A DNA stretch of 64,000 nt from Saccharopolyspora indica (GTDB lineage: Bacteria; Actinomycetota; Actinomycetes; Mycobacteriales; Pseudonocardiaceae), in contig NZ_JAQGLB010000003.1 in assembly GCF_027853965.1 (NCBI RefSeq), positions 186,001 through 250,000 on the forward strand, given 5' to 3'. The notes beneath the pieces were generated by a model that saw nothing but the letters and a program-made list of their open reading frames with translations, had not been told where the DNA came from and searched no databases. The position numbers were made by a program, and so were the translations under genes. Below, piece after piece: positions 33,661 to 41,944 of this stretch. Position 1 is the first letter of the stretch. Every line of letters begins with the position of its first letter.

Positions 33661-34452
33661 TCATGGGAAGACGCCCAGCACGAGGGCGATGGTGCCCCCC
33701 GTCTGCGAGACGAACGTGGTACCGGCGTGCATGCCCATCGAGATCCGGATGTCCTTCCTGCGCCAGACCAGCCAGACCGCCGGCAGGAAGAAGATCGTCT
33801 TCGACAGGAACGTCCACGGCGCCCAGAGGTGGTACACCGCGAACAGGAACGCGTTGAGCACCGGCGCCCCTCGGCCCAGCTGGGGAAGCCGGGGCAGCAG
33901 GAAGCCGCGGAAGTAGAGCTCCTCGACGAGCGGGAAGGCCAGGCCGGTCAGCGGAATGCAGGACCCCAGCGCGATGACCATGACGTGCCGCGGGTACCCG
34001 GCGAGGTATCCGGTGACGCTGCCCGCGCCCTCGAACGGGACCCACGCGAACAACCACTCGTTGATGACGTCGTCCAGGGGTATGAGCGCGGTCGACACCA
34101 CCAGCATCCAGACGATGAGGGGGACGACGACGGCGATGAGCTTGCCGCGCGAGATCGGCCTGCCCCGGTAGTGCACCACCCCGCGCAGCGAGAACCGCCC
34201 GTTGCGCCGATGCCCCAGCCACAGCAGCAGGCCGAGCTCGAACGGCACGAGGGCCACGCACATGGCGATCGCCCAGCCCAGGAACGACGGGTAGCCCCAC
34301 GACTTGACCACCGGCCCGGTGAAGAGCAGGAACACCGCGACGATCAGGGCTCCGGGAACGAGGTGGAGCGCGATCGAGAGCGGCAGGGAATGGCGGTCGG
34401 CCAGCAGCCGATCAGCCATCCGGTTCGGTCGACCAGCTCCGGCGGTGATCAT
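33661..34452 (-). CDS. CPBP-family intramembrane metalloprotease
   Basis: 263 residues with several membrane segments and the CPBP (Abi/CAAX protease) motifs: EELYFRG, FAVYHLW and MHAGTTF. Family members process prenylated or peptide substrates and often give immunity to bacteriocins. ATG 34452 is chosen for its AGGACGATCG site and because it overlaps the stop of the small ORF upstream (ATGA). A longer frame from a GTG at 34539 has no ribosome site. An ABC exporter follows 195 bp on. Confidence 0.78.
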   Translation of the reverse strand: MITAGAGRPNRMADRLLADRHSLPLSIALHLVPGALIVAVFLLFTGPVVKSWGYPSFLGWAIAMCVALVPFELGLLLWLGHRRNGRFSLRGVVHYRGRPISRGKLIAVVVPLIVWMLVVSTALIPLDDVINEWLFAWVPFEGAGSVTGYLAGYPRHVMVIALGSCIPLTGLAFPLVEELYFRGFLLPRLPQLGRGAPVLNAFLFAVYHLWAPWTFLSKTIFFLPAVWLVWRRKDIRISMGMHAGTTFVSQTGGTIALVLGVFP

Positions 34453-34595
34453 CGATCGTCCTGACGGCTGGCGTGGTGCCGCAGTGGCGAGGCGCGGCGT
34501 CTTCGAGGTGGGTGCGAGTTCGGTGGTAGCCACCACCACTTCGGGCCGATCGCCTTCGCGGCGAGGCCGCCCTTTTCCGCGTCGGGCACGGTCAT
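34449..34595 (-). CDS. Small ORF with Trp-rich core, coupled to the CPBP protease
   Basis: 48 residues beginning MTVPDAEKGGLAAKAIG, followed by a PKWWWLPPN core and an Arg/His-rich tail. An excellent ribosome site (GGGAAGGAGGCGG) lies directly before the ATG and the stop overlaps the next start, so translation is likely. It resembles no family I recognise. It could be a coupling leader or a peptide substrate for the protease and exporter. There is no Cys/Ser-rich lanthipeptide core. Confidence 0.45.
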   Translation of the reverse strand: MTVPDAEKGGLAAKAIGPKWWWLPPNSHPPRRRRASPLRHHASRQDDR

Positions 34596-34613
34596 CCGCC
34601 TCCTTCCCATCTT

Positions 34614-34636
34614 GGTACTCGGTATCACCGAGTACC
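34614..34636. promoter_or_regulatory. 23-bp perfect dyad operator
   Basis: Arms GGTACTCGGT and ACCGAGTACC flank a 3-bp centre. It lies 19 bp before the start of the small ORF, where a repressor would block the CPBP-unit promoter. No regulator gene is adjacent, so the protein is encoded elsewhere. Confidence 0.65.
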
Positions 34637-35045
34637 GCTACAACGTATCACAAGGTAGTGGCGTCCCGGCAAGCGTCGAACGGCGGATGTTGCGCATGCC
34701 GCCCGCCCAGCGCAGAGAATCCCGGCGAAGGACAAGGGCTTTCCCCGACCGCGGGAAGAACCGGATCGGGACCCGAGGCCCCGCGGTGGCCAGCGTGGTC
34801 ACGTTGCCCAGCGCCGCAGCACGACTCGCGGCGGTCGCGCTGGGAGGAGCGGGATGACCGCAGAGGCCACGGGCAGCTCCAGCGATCCGCCCGCACCATC
34901 TACTACATCCGATAGTAGACAGCCGGGAATCTTTCGAGTAACTTCCGGAACCGGGCTGCGGGGAGCCCGCTGAAACGCATCCGCGAAAGGGCCGTCAACA
35001 GCCCGCGGATGATCCCGACACAGGAACAGAGGAGATCTTCACAAC
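34637..35045. other. 409-bp intergenic region with BlaI-type dyad
   Basis: No gene is seen. It holds the 17-bp dyad at 34901-34917 and a structured leader (34940-35010, GC-rich short stems) before the NlpC/P60 gene. Such genes in actinomycetes often carry a c-di-AMP (ydaO) riboswitch. I looked for its conserved GGGGGA/GGGGUGAAUC elements and did not find them convincingly. Confidence 0.5.
34901..34917. promoter_or_regulatory. BlaI-type dyad TACTA-N7-TAGTA
   Basis: Perfect match, extended by one pair on each side and two on the outer flanks (TCTACTA/TAGTAGA). It is 129 bp before the NlpC/P60 start and identical in spacing to sites near the BlaI, redoxin, oxidase and CcmA/CcdA genes. Confidence 0.7.
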
Positions 35046-36086
35046 GTGGCGTCACACCGGCTCAAACAGTCGATGAAGGCGGCGCTCGCGGCTTCGACCA
35101 TCGCGATCACCACTGGGTTGATCGCGGTTCCCGCCGGAGCCCAGCCATCGGACCCGGTCGAGGAGTACCAGCAGCTGGGCGCGGAGGCCGCCAAGGCCGA
35201 AGAGGACCTCAGCGACGCGCACATGGCCCTCGAGGCGAAGCGATCGGAGCTCAACCGAGCGAAAGACGCCGTCCTGCAAGCGAAGCAGGTCGAGGACGAA
35301 GCCCGGCGGGAGCAGGCGGAGCTCCAAGGCGAGGTCGACCACCTCACCGGATCGGCCTACCGCGGAGCGCGCACGGACGAGTTCACCGCCGCGCTCTCCA
35401 GCGCAACCCCGGACGAATTCCTCGACCGCGCAACGATGCTCGGCGTCGTGGCCTTCGACAACAAGCAGGTCCTCGACAAGTTCTCAGAAGCGGCCCGACA
35501 GGCGCAGGAGGCCCGCGAACGCGCCCAGGAAGCCGAGGGCCAAGCCCAACGAGCGACCGACGACGCGGCCCGCCTCGTCGGCGAAGTGCAGAAGCGAAAG
35601 GAGGACCTCGACGGGCGGATCTCGGAGGTCCGCACCGCCCTGAACGGACTGGACGGCTCCGACCGGCAACGCCTGCAAGGCCCGGTCGACACGGGCAGCT
35701 ACCTCGGCCCACCCGGAGCGGCCAACACCGCGCTCCAAGCAGCCCTCGCCAAACGCGGCTCGGAGTACGAGTGGGGCTCGAAGGGACCGACGGAGTTCGA
35801 CTGCTCCGGCCTGACCCAGTGGGCCTACAAGCAGGCCGGAATCAAGATCCCGCCCAGCAGCAGAACCCAGTGGACCGCGGGCAAACCCGTCTCCAAGGAC
35901 CAGCTGCAACCCGGCGACCTGGTCTTCTACGACGACGGCACCGGTGACCCGTCGAAGATCCACCACGTCGGCATGTACGTCGGCAACGGCAAGATGGTCG
36001 ACGCCCCCACCGAGGGCCAGCTCGTGGACGTCCGCTCGATCAAGGGAGACGGCCACTACATCGGCGCCCGCCGAATCGTCGGCTGA
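35046..36086 (+). CDS. Secreted NlpC/P60 peptidoglycan endopeptidase (RipA-like)
   Basis: 346 residues. A signal peptide ends at about residue 32 (AVPAGAQ), followed by a long Glu/Ala/Lys coiled coil (35-205). The C-terminal NlpC/P60 domain has Cys253 (FDCSGL), His307 (HHVGMYVG) and probably Glu323 as the third residue. It should cut stem peptides in the cell wall during growth or division; the coiled coil may inhibit it or place it at the septum. The GTG start has GAGGAGA 12 bp upstream. A BlaI-type dyad in its leader links it to the copper/cytochrome group. Confidence 0.88.
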   Translation: MASHRLKQSMKAALAASTIAITTGLIAVPAGAQPSDPVEEYQQLGAEAAKAEEDLSDAHMALEAKRSELNRAKDAVLQAKQVEDEARREQAELQGEVDHLTGSAYRGARTDEFTAALSSATPDEFLDRATMLGVVAFDNKQVLDKFSEAARQAQEARERAQEAEGQAQRATDDAARLVGEVQKRKEDLDGRISEVRTALNGLDGSDRQRLQGPVDTGSYLGPPGAANTALQAALAKRGSEYEWGSKGPTEFDCSGLTQWAYKQAGIKIPPSSRTQWTAGKPVSKDQLQPGDLVFYDDGTGDPSKIHHVGMYVGNGKMVDAPTEGQLVDVRSIKGDGHYIGARRIVG

Positions 36087-36093
36087 CCACCAC

Positions 36094-36124
36094 GCGCCCC
36101 TCTGACCCCGCGCCAGAGGGGCGC
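36094..36124 (+). terminator. Hairpin after the NlpC/P60 gene
   Basis: GCGCCCCTCTG pairs with CAGAGGGGCGC around a 9-nt loop, 7 bp after the stop. Confidence 0.7.
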
Positions 36125-36245
36125 TGGCGTGCGTGCGCGAACCCTACCCCCGTATCAACTCCGATCCCCGGGTGAACCCAGTTCCCCAGCGATTCCCTCA
36201 GCCTCAGCCGCATCAAGCCCACACCGGACCACTCGTTGACGACGG

Positions 36246-36262
36246 TACCCCCCTAGGGTATA
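36246..36262. promoter_or_regulatory. CsoR-type copper operator
   Basis: TACCCCCCTAGGGTATA, a pseudo-palindrome of the CsoR class, 59 bp before the copper chaperone gene. Two related sites lie at 40853 and 41287, next to csoR. Confidence 0.75.
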
Positions 36263-36320
36263 AACGTGGCAGCGGATCGCCCGATGAGGACGGGCGACGA
36301 GACCTGGAAGGGGCTGCGAG

Positions 36321-36527
36321 ATGGTCGAGGCGAACTACACCGTGGTCGGGATGACCTGCGAGCACTGCGTGCGGTCGGTCACCGAGGAGATCACCAAGAT
36401 CGACACCGTGTCGGACGTGTCCGTCGACCTGTCCAGCGGTGCGGTGAGCGTGCGCAGCGCCGCTGCGCTGCCCGAGGACGACGTGCGGGAAGCCGTCGAG
36501 GAAGCCGGTTACGAACTCGCCTCCTGA
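36321..36527 (+). CDS. copZ: CopZ-like copper chaperone
   Basis: 68 residues, a single HMA domain with GMTCEHC holding the two copper-binding cysteines. It should deliver Cu(I) to the CopA ATPase downstream. It is the first gene after a CsoR-type site. A second CopZ-like gene sits at 40614, next to csoR. Confidence 0.88.
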   Translation: MVEANYTVVGMTCEHCVRSVTEEITKIDTVSDVSVDLSSGAVSVRSAAALPEDDVREAVEEAGYELAS

Positions 36528-36573
36528 CGAGGCCGGATCCGCTGCGACGGATCCGGGTAGTGAAAGGGTCGCA

Positions 36574-37533
36574 ATGAACACAGCAGCGAAGCTCTCCGCC
36601 TACGGTGCGGTGCTCGTGCTCGCCTTCGGCGGGGCGTGGGTCACCGGATCCGCTGTCGGTCCGCTCGCGCTCGGCGGCGCCGATGCGCACGCCGAGCACC
36701 CCGGTGACGGGAACACCGCGGGAACGGACACCAACAGCGGCACCGTCGCGGGAGCCGCGCAGGACATCCCGGCGGGACTGGCCTCGACCAGGGGCGGTTA
36801 CACCCTCGCGCCCACCTCGACGCTGATCGCACCGGGCAGCGCGGACGAGTTCTCCTTCCGCATCACCGGTCCGGACGGGGCCCCGGTCACCCGGTTCGAC
36901 ACCGAGCACGAGAAGCAGATGCACCTCATCGCGGTGCGCCGGGACACCGCCGAGTACCAGCACGTGCACCCGGAGATGACCCCGGACGGGACCTGGCGGG
37001 TACCGCTGCGGTTCACCGGAGGCGGGACCTACCGGGTGTTCGCCGACTTCAAGCCGACCGGCGGCCAGGCCCAGACGCTGGGCGCGGACGTCTCGGCGCC
37101 CGGCACCTTCGCACCGGCCGAGCTCCGGCCCTCGCGGATCGCCGAGGTCGACGGCTACCAGGTGCGCCTCGACGGCGAGCTGGTCGCGGGCACCTCCTCC
37201 CCGGTCACGCTGTCGGTGACCGAGGACGGGAGCCCGGTCACCGACCTGCAGCCCTACCTGGGCGCCTACGGGCACCTGGTCGCGCTGCGCACCAGCGACC
37301 TGGGGTACTTGCACGTGCACCCGACCGGGACTCCCGGTGACGGGCGCACCCCCGCCGGTCCGGACATCGCCTTCGAAGCGGAGGTGCCCTCCGCAGGTAC
37401 CTACCGGTTGTTCCTGGACTTCCAGCACGAGGGCCAGGTCCGCACCGCGGAATTCACGGTCGACGCAACCGGCTCGACCGGCGGCGGGCAGAACCCGGCT
37501 CCCGCCGGTGACGGCCACGGCGGCCACGGGTGA
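36574..37533 (+). CDS. Secreted His/Met-containing protein of the copper operon
   Basis: 319 residues with an N-terminal hydrophobic signal/anchor (about 8-35). Two repeated beta-rich halves follow, with metal-binding-looking motifs: [18 protein letters not shown] and, in the second half, GYLHVHPTG. The tail is GDGHGGHG. It lies between copZ and copA, so an extracytoplasmic copper-binding role is likely. I do not recognise a named family with certainty. Its stop overlaps a GTG in the next frame and an AGGAGG follows, so coupling with copA is expected. Confidence 0.75.
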   Translation: MNTAAKLSAYGAVLVLAFGGAWVTGSAVGPLALGGADAHAEHPGDGNTAGTDTNSGTVAGAAQDIPAGLASTRGGYTLAPTSTLIAPGSADEFSFRITGPDGAPVTRFDTEHEKQMHLIAVRRDTAEYQHVHPEMTPDGTWRVPLRFTGGGTYRVFADFKPTGGQAQTLGADVSAPGTFAPAELRPSRIAEVDGYQVRLDGELVAGTSSPVTLSVTEDGSPVTDLQPYLGAYGHLVALRTSDLGYLHVHPTGTPGDGRTPAGPDIAFEAEVPSAGTYRLFLDFQHEGQVRTAEFTVDATGSTGGGQNPAPAGDGHGGHG

Positions 37534-37547
37534 ACAGGAGGACTTCG

Positions 37548-39863
37548 ATGAGCACTGAGACACAGGGCGGGCCCACCGCCCAGATCGAGCTGGCCATCGG
37601 CGGGATGACCTGCGCCTCCTGCGCGGCCAGGGTGGAGAAGCGGCTCGGCAAGCTCGACGGCGTCACCGCTTCGGTCAACTACGCCACCGAGAAGGCCAAG
37701 ATCACCTTCCCGGAGGGGCTCGACCCGCAGGAGCTGGTCCAGCAGGTCGAGGCCGCCGGTTACAGCGCGGAACTGCCCAAGCCGCCCTCCGAGCCCGCCG
37801 AGGGCGACGGGGAGGCCGCCGACGACCCCACCCGGTCGCTGCGGAACCGGCTGATCGTCTCGACCGCGCTGTCGATTCCGGTCATCGTGCTGGCGATGGC
37901 CCCGGCGCTGCAGTTCACCTACTGGCAGTGGATCTCGCTGGCCCTCGCGGCACCGGTCGTGGTGTGGGGCGCGCTGCCGTTCCACAAGGCAGCGTGGGCG
38001 AACCTGCGGCACGGCGCGGCCACCATGGACACCCTGATCTCCATGGGCACCACCGCCGCCCTGCTGTGGTCGCTGTACGCGCTGCTGTTCGGCAGCGCCG
38101 GCGTCCCGGGCATGACGCACCCGTTCGAGCTGACCATCCAGCGGATGAGCGGGGACGGCAACATCTACCTCGAGGTCGCTGCCGGGGTGACGATGTTCAT
38201 CCTCGCCGGGCGGTACTTCGAGGCCCGGTCCAAGCGCCGCGCCGGGGCCGCCCTGCGGGCGCTGCTGGAGCTCGGCGCCAAGGAGGTCGCGGTGCTCCGC
38301 GACGGCCGGGAGGTGCGGATCCCCACCGAGCAGCTCGCCGTCGGCGACCTGTTCGTGGTCCGGCCCGGCGAGAAGATCGCCACCGACGGTGTCATCGAGG
38401 AGGGCACCTCGGCGGTCGACGCCAGCATGCTCACCGGCGAGTCCGTGCCCGTCGAGGTGCGCGCCGGGGACGCCGTGGTGGGTGCCACGGTCAACGCAGG
38501 CGGCCGGCTGGTCGTCCGCGCGACCCGCGTCGGGTCGGACACCCAGCTGGCCCAGATGGCCAAGCTGGTCGAGGACGCGCAGAACGGCAAGGCCGCCGTC
38601 CAGCGGCTGGCCGACCGGATCTCGGCGGTCTTCGTCCCGATCGTGATCGCGCTGGCGTTCGTCGCGCTGGGGTTCTGGCTGGGCTCCGGGTCCGGTGTCG
38701 CCGCCGCCTTCACCGCCGCGGTGGCCGTGCTGATCATCGCCTGCCCGTGCGCGCTGGGGCTGGCCACGCCGACGGCGCTGCTGGTCGGCACCGGGCGCGG
38801 GGCGCAGATGGGCATTCTGATCAAGGGCCCGGAGGTGCTCGAGTCCACCCGCCGCATCGACACGATCGTGCTGGACAAGACCGGGACCGTCACCAGCGGT
38901 CAGATGTCGCTGGTCGCCGTGCACACCGCTGAGGGCGTTGACGAGCAGGAGGCGCTGCGCCTGGCAGGTGCCGCCGAGAACGCCTCGGAGCACCCGATCG
39001 CCAAGGCGATCGCGCAGGGCGCCGCGGGCCGGGTCGGCGAGCTCCCCGCCGTCGAGGGCTTCACCAACATCGAGGGGCTGGGCGTGCAGGGCGTCGTCGA
39101 CGGGCACGCCGTGCTCGTCGGGCGGCCTGCCCTGCTGGAGCAGTGGAGCCAGCCGCTGACCGAGGAGCTCTTGGCAGCGCAGCAGGCCGCCGAGCAGCAG
39201 GGTCGCACCGCGGTCGCGGTGGCCTGGGACGGCGCTCCGCGCGCCGTGCTGGAGGTGGCCGACACCGTCAAGCCCACCTCCGCCGAGGCGATCGCCGGGC
39301 TGCGCAAGCTCGGGCTCCAGCCCGTGCTGCTCACCGGCGACAACAAGACCGTGGCCCGCACGGTGGCCGCCGAGGTCGGCATCGACGAGGTCATCGCCGA
39401 AGTCCTGCCGCAGGACAAGGTCGACGTCGTCAAACGCCTGCAGTCCGAGGGCAAGGTGGTGGCCATGGCCGGTGACGGCGTCAACGACGCCGCCGCCCTC
39501 GCCCAGGCCGACCTCGGCCTGGCCATGGGCACCGGCACCGACGTCGCCATCGAGGCCAGCGACCTGACCCTGGTCCGCGGGGACCTGCGGGCGGCGGTCG
39601 ACGCCATCCGGTTGTCCCGGCGCACGCTGGGCACCATCAAGGGCAACCTGTTCTGGGCCTTCGCCTACAACGTGCTCGCCCTGCCGCTGGCCGCCGCCGG
39701 GCTGCTCAACCCGATGATCGCCGGGGCCGCGATGGCGTTCAGCTCGGTGTTCGTGGTCGGCAACAGCCTGCGGCTGCGCCGCTTCCGCAGCACCATCGCC
39801 GCCGAACCGCTGCCCAGCACCGAGGGAGAGGGCTCCGCGCCCACCGCCGCCCACCGCGGCTGA
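37548..39863 (+). CDS. copA: Copper-exporting P1B-type ATPase
   Basis: 771 residues. An N-terminal HMA domain carries GGMTCASC. The membrane CPC motif is [16 protein letters not shown], the phosphorylation site DKTGT, and TGDN and [10 protein letters not shown] follow. The C-terminal helix pair has [14 protein letters not shown] and the [18 protein letters not shown] end typical of Cu(I) pumps. It pumps Cu(I) out using ATP. ATG 37548 has AGGAGG at the right distance; a GTG 18 bp earlier is less likely. Confidence 0.93.
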   Translation: MSTETQGGPTAQIELAIGGMTCASCAARVEKRLGKLDGVTASVNYATEKAKITFPEGLDPQELVQQVEAAGYSAELPKPPSEPAEGDGEAADDPTRSLRNRLIVSTALSIPVIVLAMAPALQFTYWQWISLALAAPVVVWGALPFHKAAWANLRHGAATMDTLISMGTTAALLWSLYALLFGSAGVPGMTHPFELTIQRMSGDGNIYLEVAAGVTMFILAGRYFEARSKRRAGAALRALLELGAKEVAVLRDGREVRIPTEQLAVGDLFVVRPGEKIATDGVIEEGTSAVDASMLTGESVPVEVRAGDAVVGATVNAGGRLVVRATRVGSDTQLAQMAKLVEDAQNGKAAVQRLADRISAVFVPIVIALAFVALGFWLGSGSGVAAAFTAAVAVLIIACPCALGLATPTALLVGTGRGAQMGILIKGPEVLESTRRIDTIVLDKTGTVTSGQMSLVAVHTAEGVDEQEALRLAGAAENASEHPIAKAIAQGAAGRVGELPAVEGFTNIEGLGVQGVVDGHAVLVGRPALLEQWSQPLTEELLAAQQAAEQQGRTAVAVAWDGAPRAVLEVADTVKPTSAEAIAGLRKLGLQPVLLTGDNKTVARTVAAEVGIDEVIAEVLPQDKVDVVKRLQSEGKVVAMAGDGVNDAAALAQADLGLAMGTGTDVAIEASDLTLVRGDLRAAVDAIRLSRRTLGTIKGNLFWAFAYNVLALPLAAAGLLNPMIAGAAMAFSSVFVVGNSLRLRRFRSTIAAEPLPSTEGEGSAPTAAHRG

Positions 39864-39880
39864 GCTCGACCCCGACGGCG

Positions 39881-39910
39881 TGGCCTCCCGCACCACCGTG
39901 CGGGAGGCCA
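39881..39910 (+). terminator. Hairpin after copA
   Basis: TGGCCTCCCGCAC pairs with GTGCGGGAGGCCA around a 4-nt loop, 17 bp after the stop. Confidence 0.75.
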
Positions 39911-40112
39911 TTGCCGTTCTTCACCGTTGCGCCGCAAGCACTTTCGCCGAGCACACCACCGATGCCCCGGACCGACTCCTACGACCACCGCATCCAGGTG
40001 GTGGGCGATGCCGGGGACCGCTCGGTGGGCCCGGTGCCGGTCGACCGGCCCGCCCGGCTGGTCGCGACCGATCGCGCACTCGTGACGAAACGAGATCCGG
40101 AGGAGAAGGCCA

Positions 40113-40310
40113 ATGCGAACGATCGTCCGCCTGCGCGGAACGCGGCAGTGGGGAAAGGTGCACGCGAGCTTGGAGGCGGCGGTGCACCTCTGCTGCCACC
40201 AGCTCCTGCCCTCGGTCAAGACCCGGTTCCGCCGCCGGGGAGCGGTCGGCGAGGTGTCCGCCGAATTCGCCGCTGCCGCGCTGGCGGCTTGCCGCCGACC
40301 GCGGAAGTGA
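40113..40310 (+). CDS. Small basic protein, unknown
   Basis: 65 residues beginning MRTIVRLRGTRQWGKVHASL, with two Cys in LCCHQLL. A good ribosome site (GGAGGAGAAGGCCA) precedes the ATG, and a strong hairpin follows the stop by 3 bp. The 150 bp upstream (from 39963) also show coding-like third-base GC in another frame, so an older gene may have decayed here. The gene lies between copA and the convergent CDGSH gene. No family is recognised. Confidence 0.45.
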   Translation: MRTIVRLRGTRQWGKVHASLEAAVHLCCHQLLPSVKTRFRRRGAVGEVSAEFAAAALAACRRPRK

Positions 40311-40313
40311 CGA

Positions 40314-40353
40314 AACACCGGTGGGACGCCCGAACGAGCGTCCCACCGGTGTT
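40314..40353. terminator. Strong bidirectional hairpin
   Basis: A perfect 16-bp stem (AACACCGGTGGGACGC and its complement) around an 8-nt loop, followed by CTTCTTCC. It separates convergent genes ending at 40310 and 40366. Confidence 0.8.
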
Positions 40354-40365
40354 CTTCTTCCGCGT

Positions 40366-40608
40366 CTACCGGGTTTCTGCCGGAGTTGCGCGATCCGCCG
40401 CGGCGAAGCCCTCCCGGGCGTGCGATCCGTCGCAGAACGGCTTCTTCGCCGAGAGGCCGCAGCGGCACAGCAGGCGGGTGCGACCCGGACCGAGCTCGTA
40501 GACGTTGTTCTCGTGATCAACTACCGTGACCGGCCCCTTCACCTGGTACGGCCCGTTGTCCACGGTCTTGATCACCACCGGCGGCTGGGCCGGGTTCGGC
40601 TCGCCCAT
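40366..40608 (-). CDS. CDGSH iron-sulfur protein
   Basis: 80 residues. The CDGSH signature is complete: Cys48, Cys50, Cys59 and His63 (CRCGLSAKKPFCDGSH), which bind a [2Fe-2S] cluster. It starts 5 bp after the CopZ-like gene in the same operon. It may sense redox or copper stress, since Cu(I) attacks exposed Fe-S clusters; that link is inference. Confidence 0.85.
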   Translation of the reverse strand: MGEPNPAQPPVVIKTVDNGPYQVKGPVTVVDHENNVYELGPGRTRLLCRCGLSAKKPFCDGSHAREGFAAADRATPAETR

Positions 40609-40613
40609 CGAGC

Positions 40614-40820
40614 TCAGCTCGCGATCTCGTAGCCGGCGTCGCCGACCGCCTTGCGGATCGCCTCCGGGTCGACCGGCGAGTCGCTGACGACCGTGAGCTC
40701 GCCGTTGCTGATGTCGACGTCGACGTCGGTGACGCCGTCGACGCCGGTGACCGCCGTCGTCACCTTGCTCATGCACCCGGAGCAGGTCATTCCCTTGACG
40801 ACGAACGTGCTTTCACTCAT
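40614..40820 (-). CDS. CopZ-like copper chaperone (second copy)
   Basis: 68 residues, one HMA domain with GMTCSGC. The ATG follows GAGGGAG. A CsoR-type site lies 33-49 bp upstream. Paired with a CDGSH gene, not with an ATPase, it may act as a copper buffer. Confidence 0.88.
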   Translation of the reverse strand: MSESTFVVKGMTCSGCMSKVTTAVTGVDGVTDVDVDISNGELTVVSDSPVDPEAIRKAVGDAGYEIAS

Positions 40821-40852
40821 GAGTACTCCCTCGCAACAGGACCGTTGAACAC

Positions 40853-40869
40853 TACCCCCGTAGGGTATA
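40853..40869. promoter_or_regulatory. CsoR-type copper operator
   Basis: TACCCCCGTAGGGTATA, upstream of the second chaperone gene. Confidence 0.75.
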
Positions 40870-40914
40870 CGAATCCTAACCGGGCGAGCGCCGGGAGCAC
40901 AAACCCGGGAAGGA

Positions 40915-40952
40915 GCAGGCCCCGGCGGGAACCGCGTCCCGCCGGGGCCTGC
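40915..40952 (-). terminator. Hairpin after csoR
   Basis: A perfect 16-bp stem (GCAGGCCCCGGCGGGA and complement) with a 6-nt loop, 17 bp beyond the csoR stop. Confidence 0.8.
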
Positions 40953-40968
40953 AGGTGAACGCCGCGCG

Positions 40969-41250
40969 TCACGAACGGACGAGGCGCGCGATCGCGTCAC
41001 TGGCCTCCTTGACCTTCTCGTCGGCGTTCTCGCCGCCCTCCGCCACCGCCTCGGCGACGCAGTGCTTGAGGTGCTCGTCCAGGAGCCCGATCGACACCGC
41101 CTGCAGCGCCCTCGTCACCGCGGAAACCTGCGTGAGAACGTCGATGCAGTACTGGTCCTCCTCGATCATGCGCGCCAACCCGCGCACCTGCCCCTCGACG
41201 CGCCGCAGCCGCTTGAGGTAGTTCTCCTTGTCCTGGGTGTAGCCGTGCAT
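40969..41250 (-). CDS. csoR: CsoR copper-sensing repressor
   Basis: 93 residues, all-helical CsoR family. The Cu(I) ligands are Cys35 (DQYC), His60 and Cys64 (EHLKHC), the C-H-C set that defines true copper sensors. The opening YLKRLRRVEGQVRG is the family's DNA-binding helix. It should repress copZ/copA and the second chaperone operon until Cu(I) binds. A CsoR-type site stands 37 bp before its own start. Confidence 0.92.
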   Translation of the reverse strand: MHGYTQDKENYLKRLRRVEGQVRGLARMIEEDQYCIDVLTQVSAVTRALQAVSIGLLDEHLKHCVAEAVAEGGENADEKVKEASDAIARLVRS

Positions 41251-41286
41251 CGCGGACTCCCGTCACTCGCTCGAACATCACCGATG

Positions 41287-41303
41287 ATACCCCCTAGGGG
41301 TAG
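41287..41303. promoter_or_regulatory. CsoR-type copper operator (autoregulation)
   Basis: ATACCCCCTAGGGGTAG, the most symmetric of the three sites, before csoR. Confidence 0.75.
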
Positions 41304-41329
41304 CATCGGAAGCCGTCGAGGAACCCGTC

Positions 41330-41944
41330 TCACCAGCCGGGCTCGGACTGCAACTCACCTCGCACCCGGACACCGGGCTGACGACCCGCCAGCATCTCGT
41401 CGAGCGCAGCCGACAGGACCGGGTAGTTCGCCGGACCGGTGATCTTGCCGACGATTCGCCCGGTGCGATCGAGGAAGAACGTCTCCGGAACGCCGAAAAC
41501 GCCGAACTCCAGCGCCAGTTGCGAACCGGGGTCGGTCACGTAGCGGTAGCCGTCGCCGCGGCCCAGCTCGTCCAGGAACGCGGTCGCGGATCCCGGGCGG
41601 TCCTGGTAGTTCACCCCGACGAAGGTCACCCCGGCGTCGCGGTAGTTCGCGGCGGCGGAGGTCAGCACCGCGTGCTCCTCGCGGCACGGCACGCACCAGG
41701 ACGCCCAGAAGTTGACCACGACTACCTCGCCGCGCAGGTCCGGCAGGGACAGCGAGCCCGGCCCCTCCAGCTCCGGCACCTCCCGCACCGGGGCGGGCTG
41801 ACCGATCAGCGGCGAATCCACCAGGGCCGGGTCCGCACCGAGCCGACTGCCGAACACCGCGCCAGCGCCGATGGCGATCACCGTGACCAGCAGGGCGCTC
41901 CACCTGGCGATCCGCCACGCAGTCCACCTGCCCGGGCTCGTCAT
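41330..41944 (-). CDS. ccmG: Thiol-disulfide reductase of cytochrome c maturation (CcmG/DsbE)
   Basis: 204 residues: one N-terminal membrane anchor (about 13-32) and a thioredoxin fold with WCVPC (Cys84, Cys87). It reduces apocytochrome or CcmH disulfides so that heme can attach. It ends the ccm operon; its ATG overlaps the CcmI-like stop (ATGA). Confidence 0.88.
   Translation of the reverse strand: MTSPGRWTAWRIARWSALLVTVIAIGAGAVFGSRLGADPALVDSPLIGQPAPVREVPELEGPGSLSLPDLRGEVVVVNFWASWCVPCREEHAVLTSAAANYRDAGVTFVGVNYQDRPGSATAFLDELGRGDGYRYVTDPGSQLALEFGVFGVPETFFLDRTGRIVGKITGPANYPVLSAALDEMLAGRQPGVRVRGELQSEPGW

Noticed and set aside
34920..35045. c-di-AMP (ydaO) riboswitch before the NlpC/P60 gene
   Set aside because: The setting is typical, but the conserved core segments of that riboswitch could not be matched in the leader; only generic GC-rich stems are seen.
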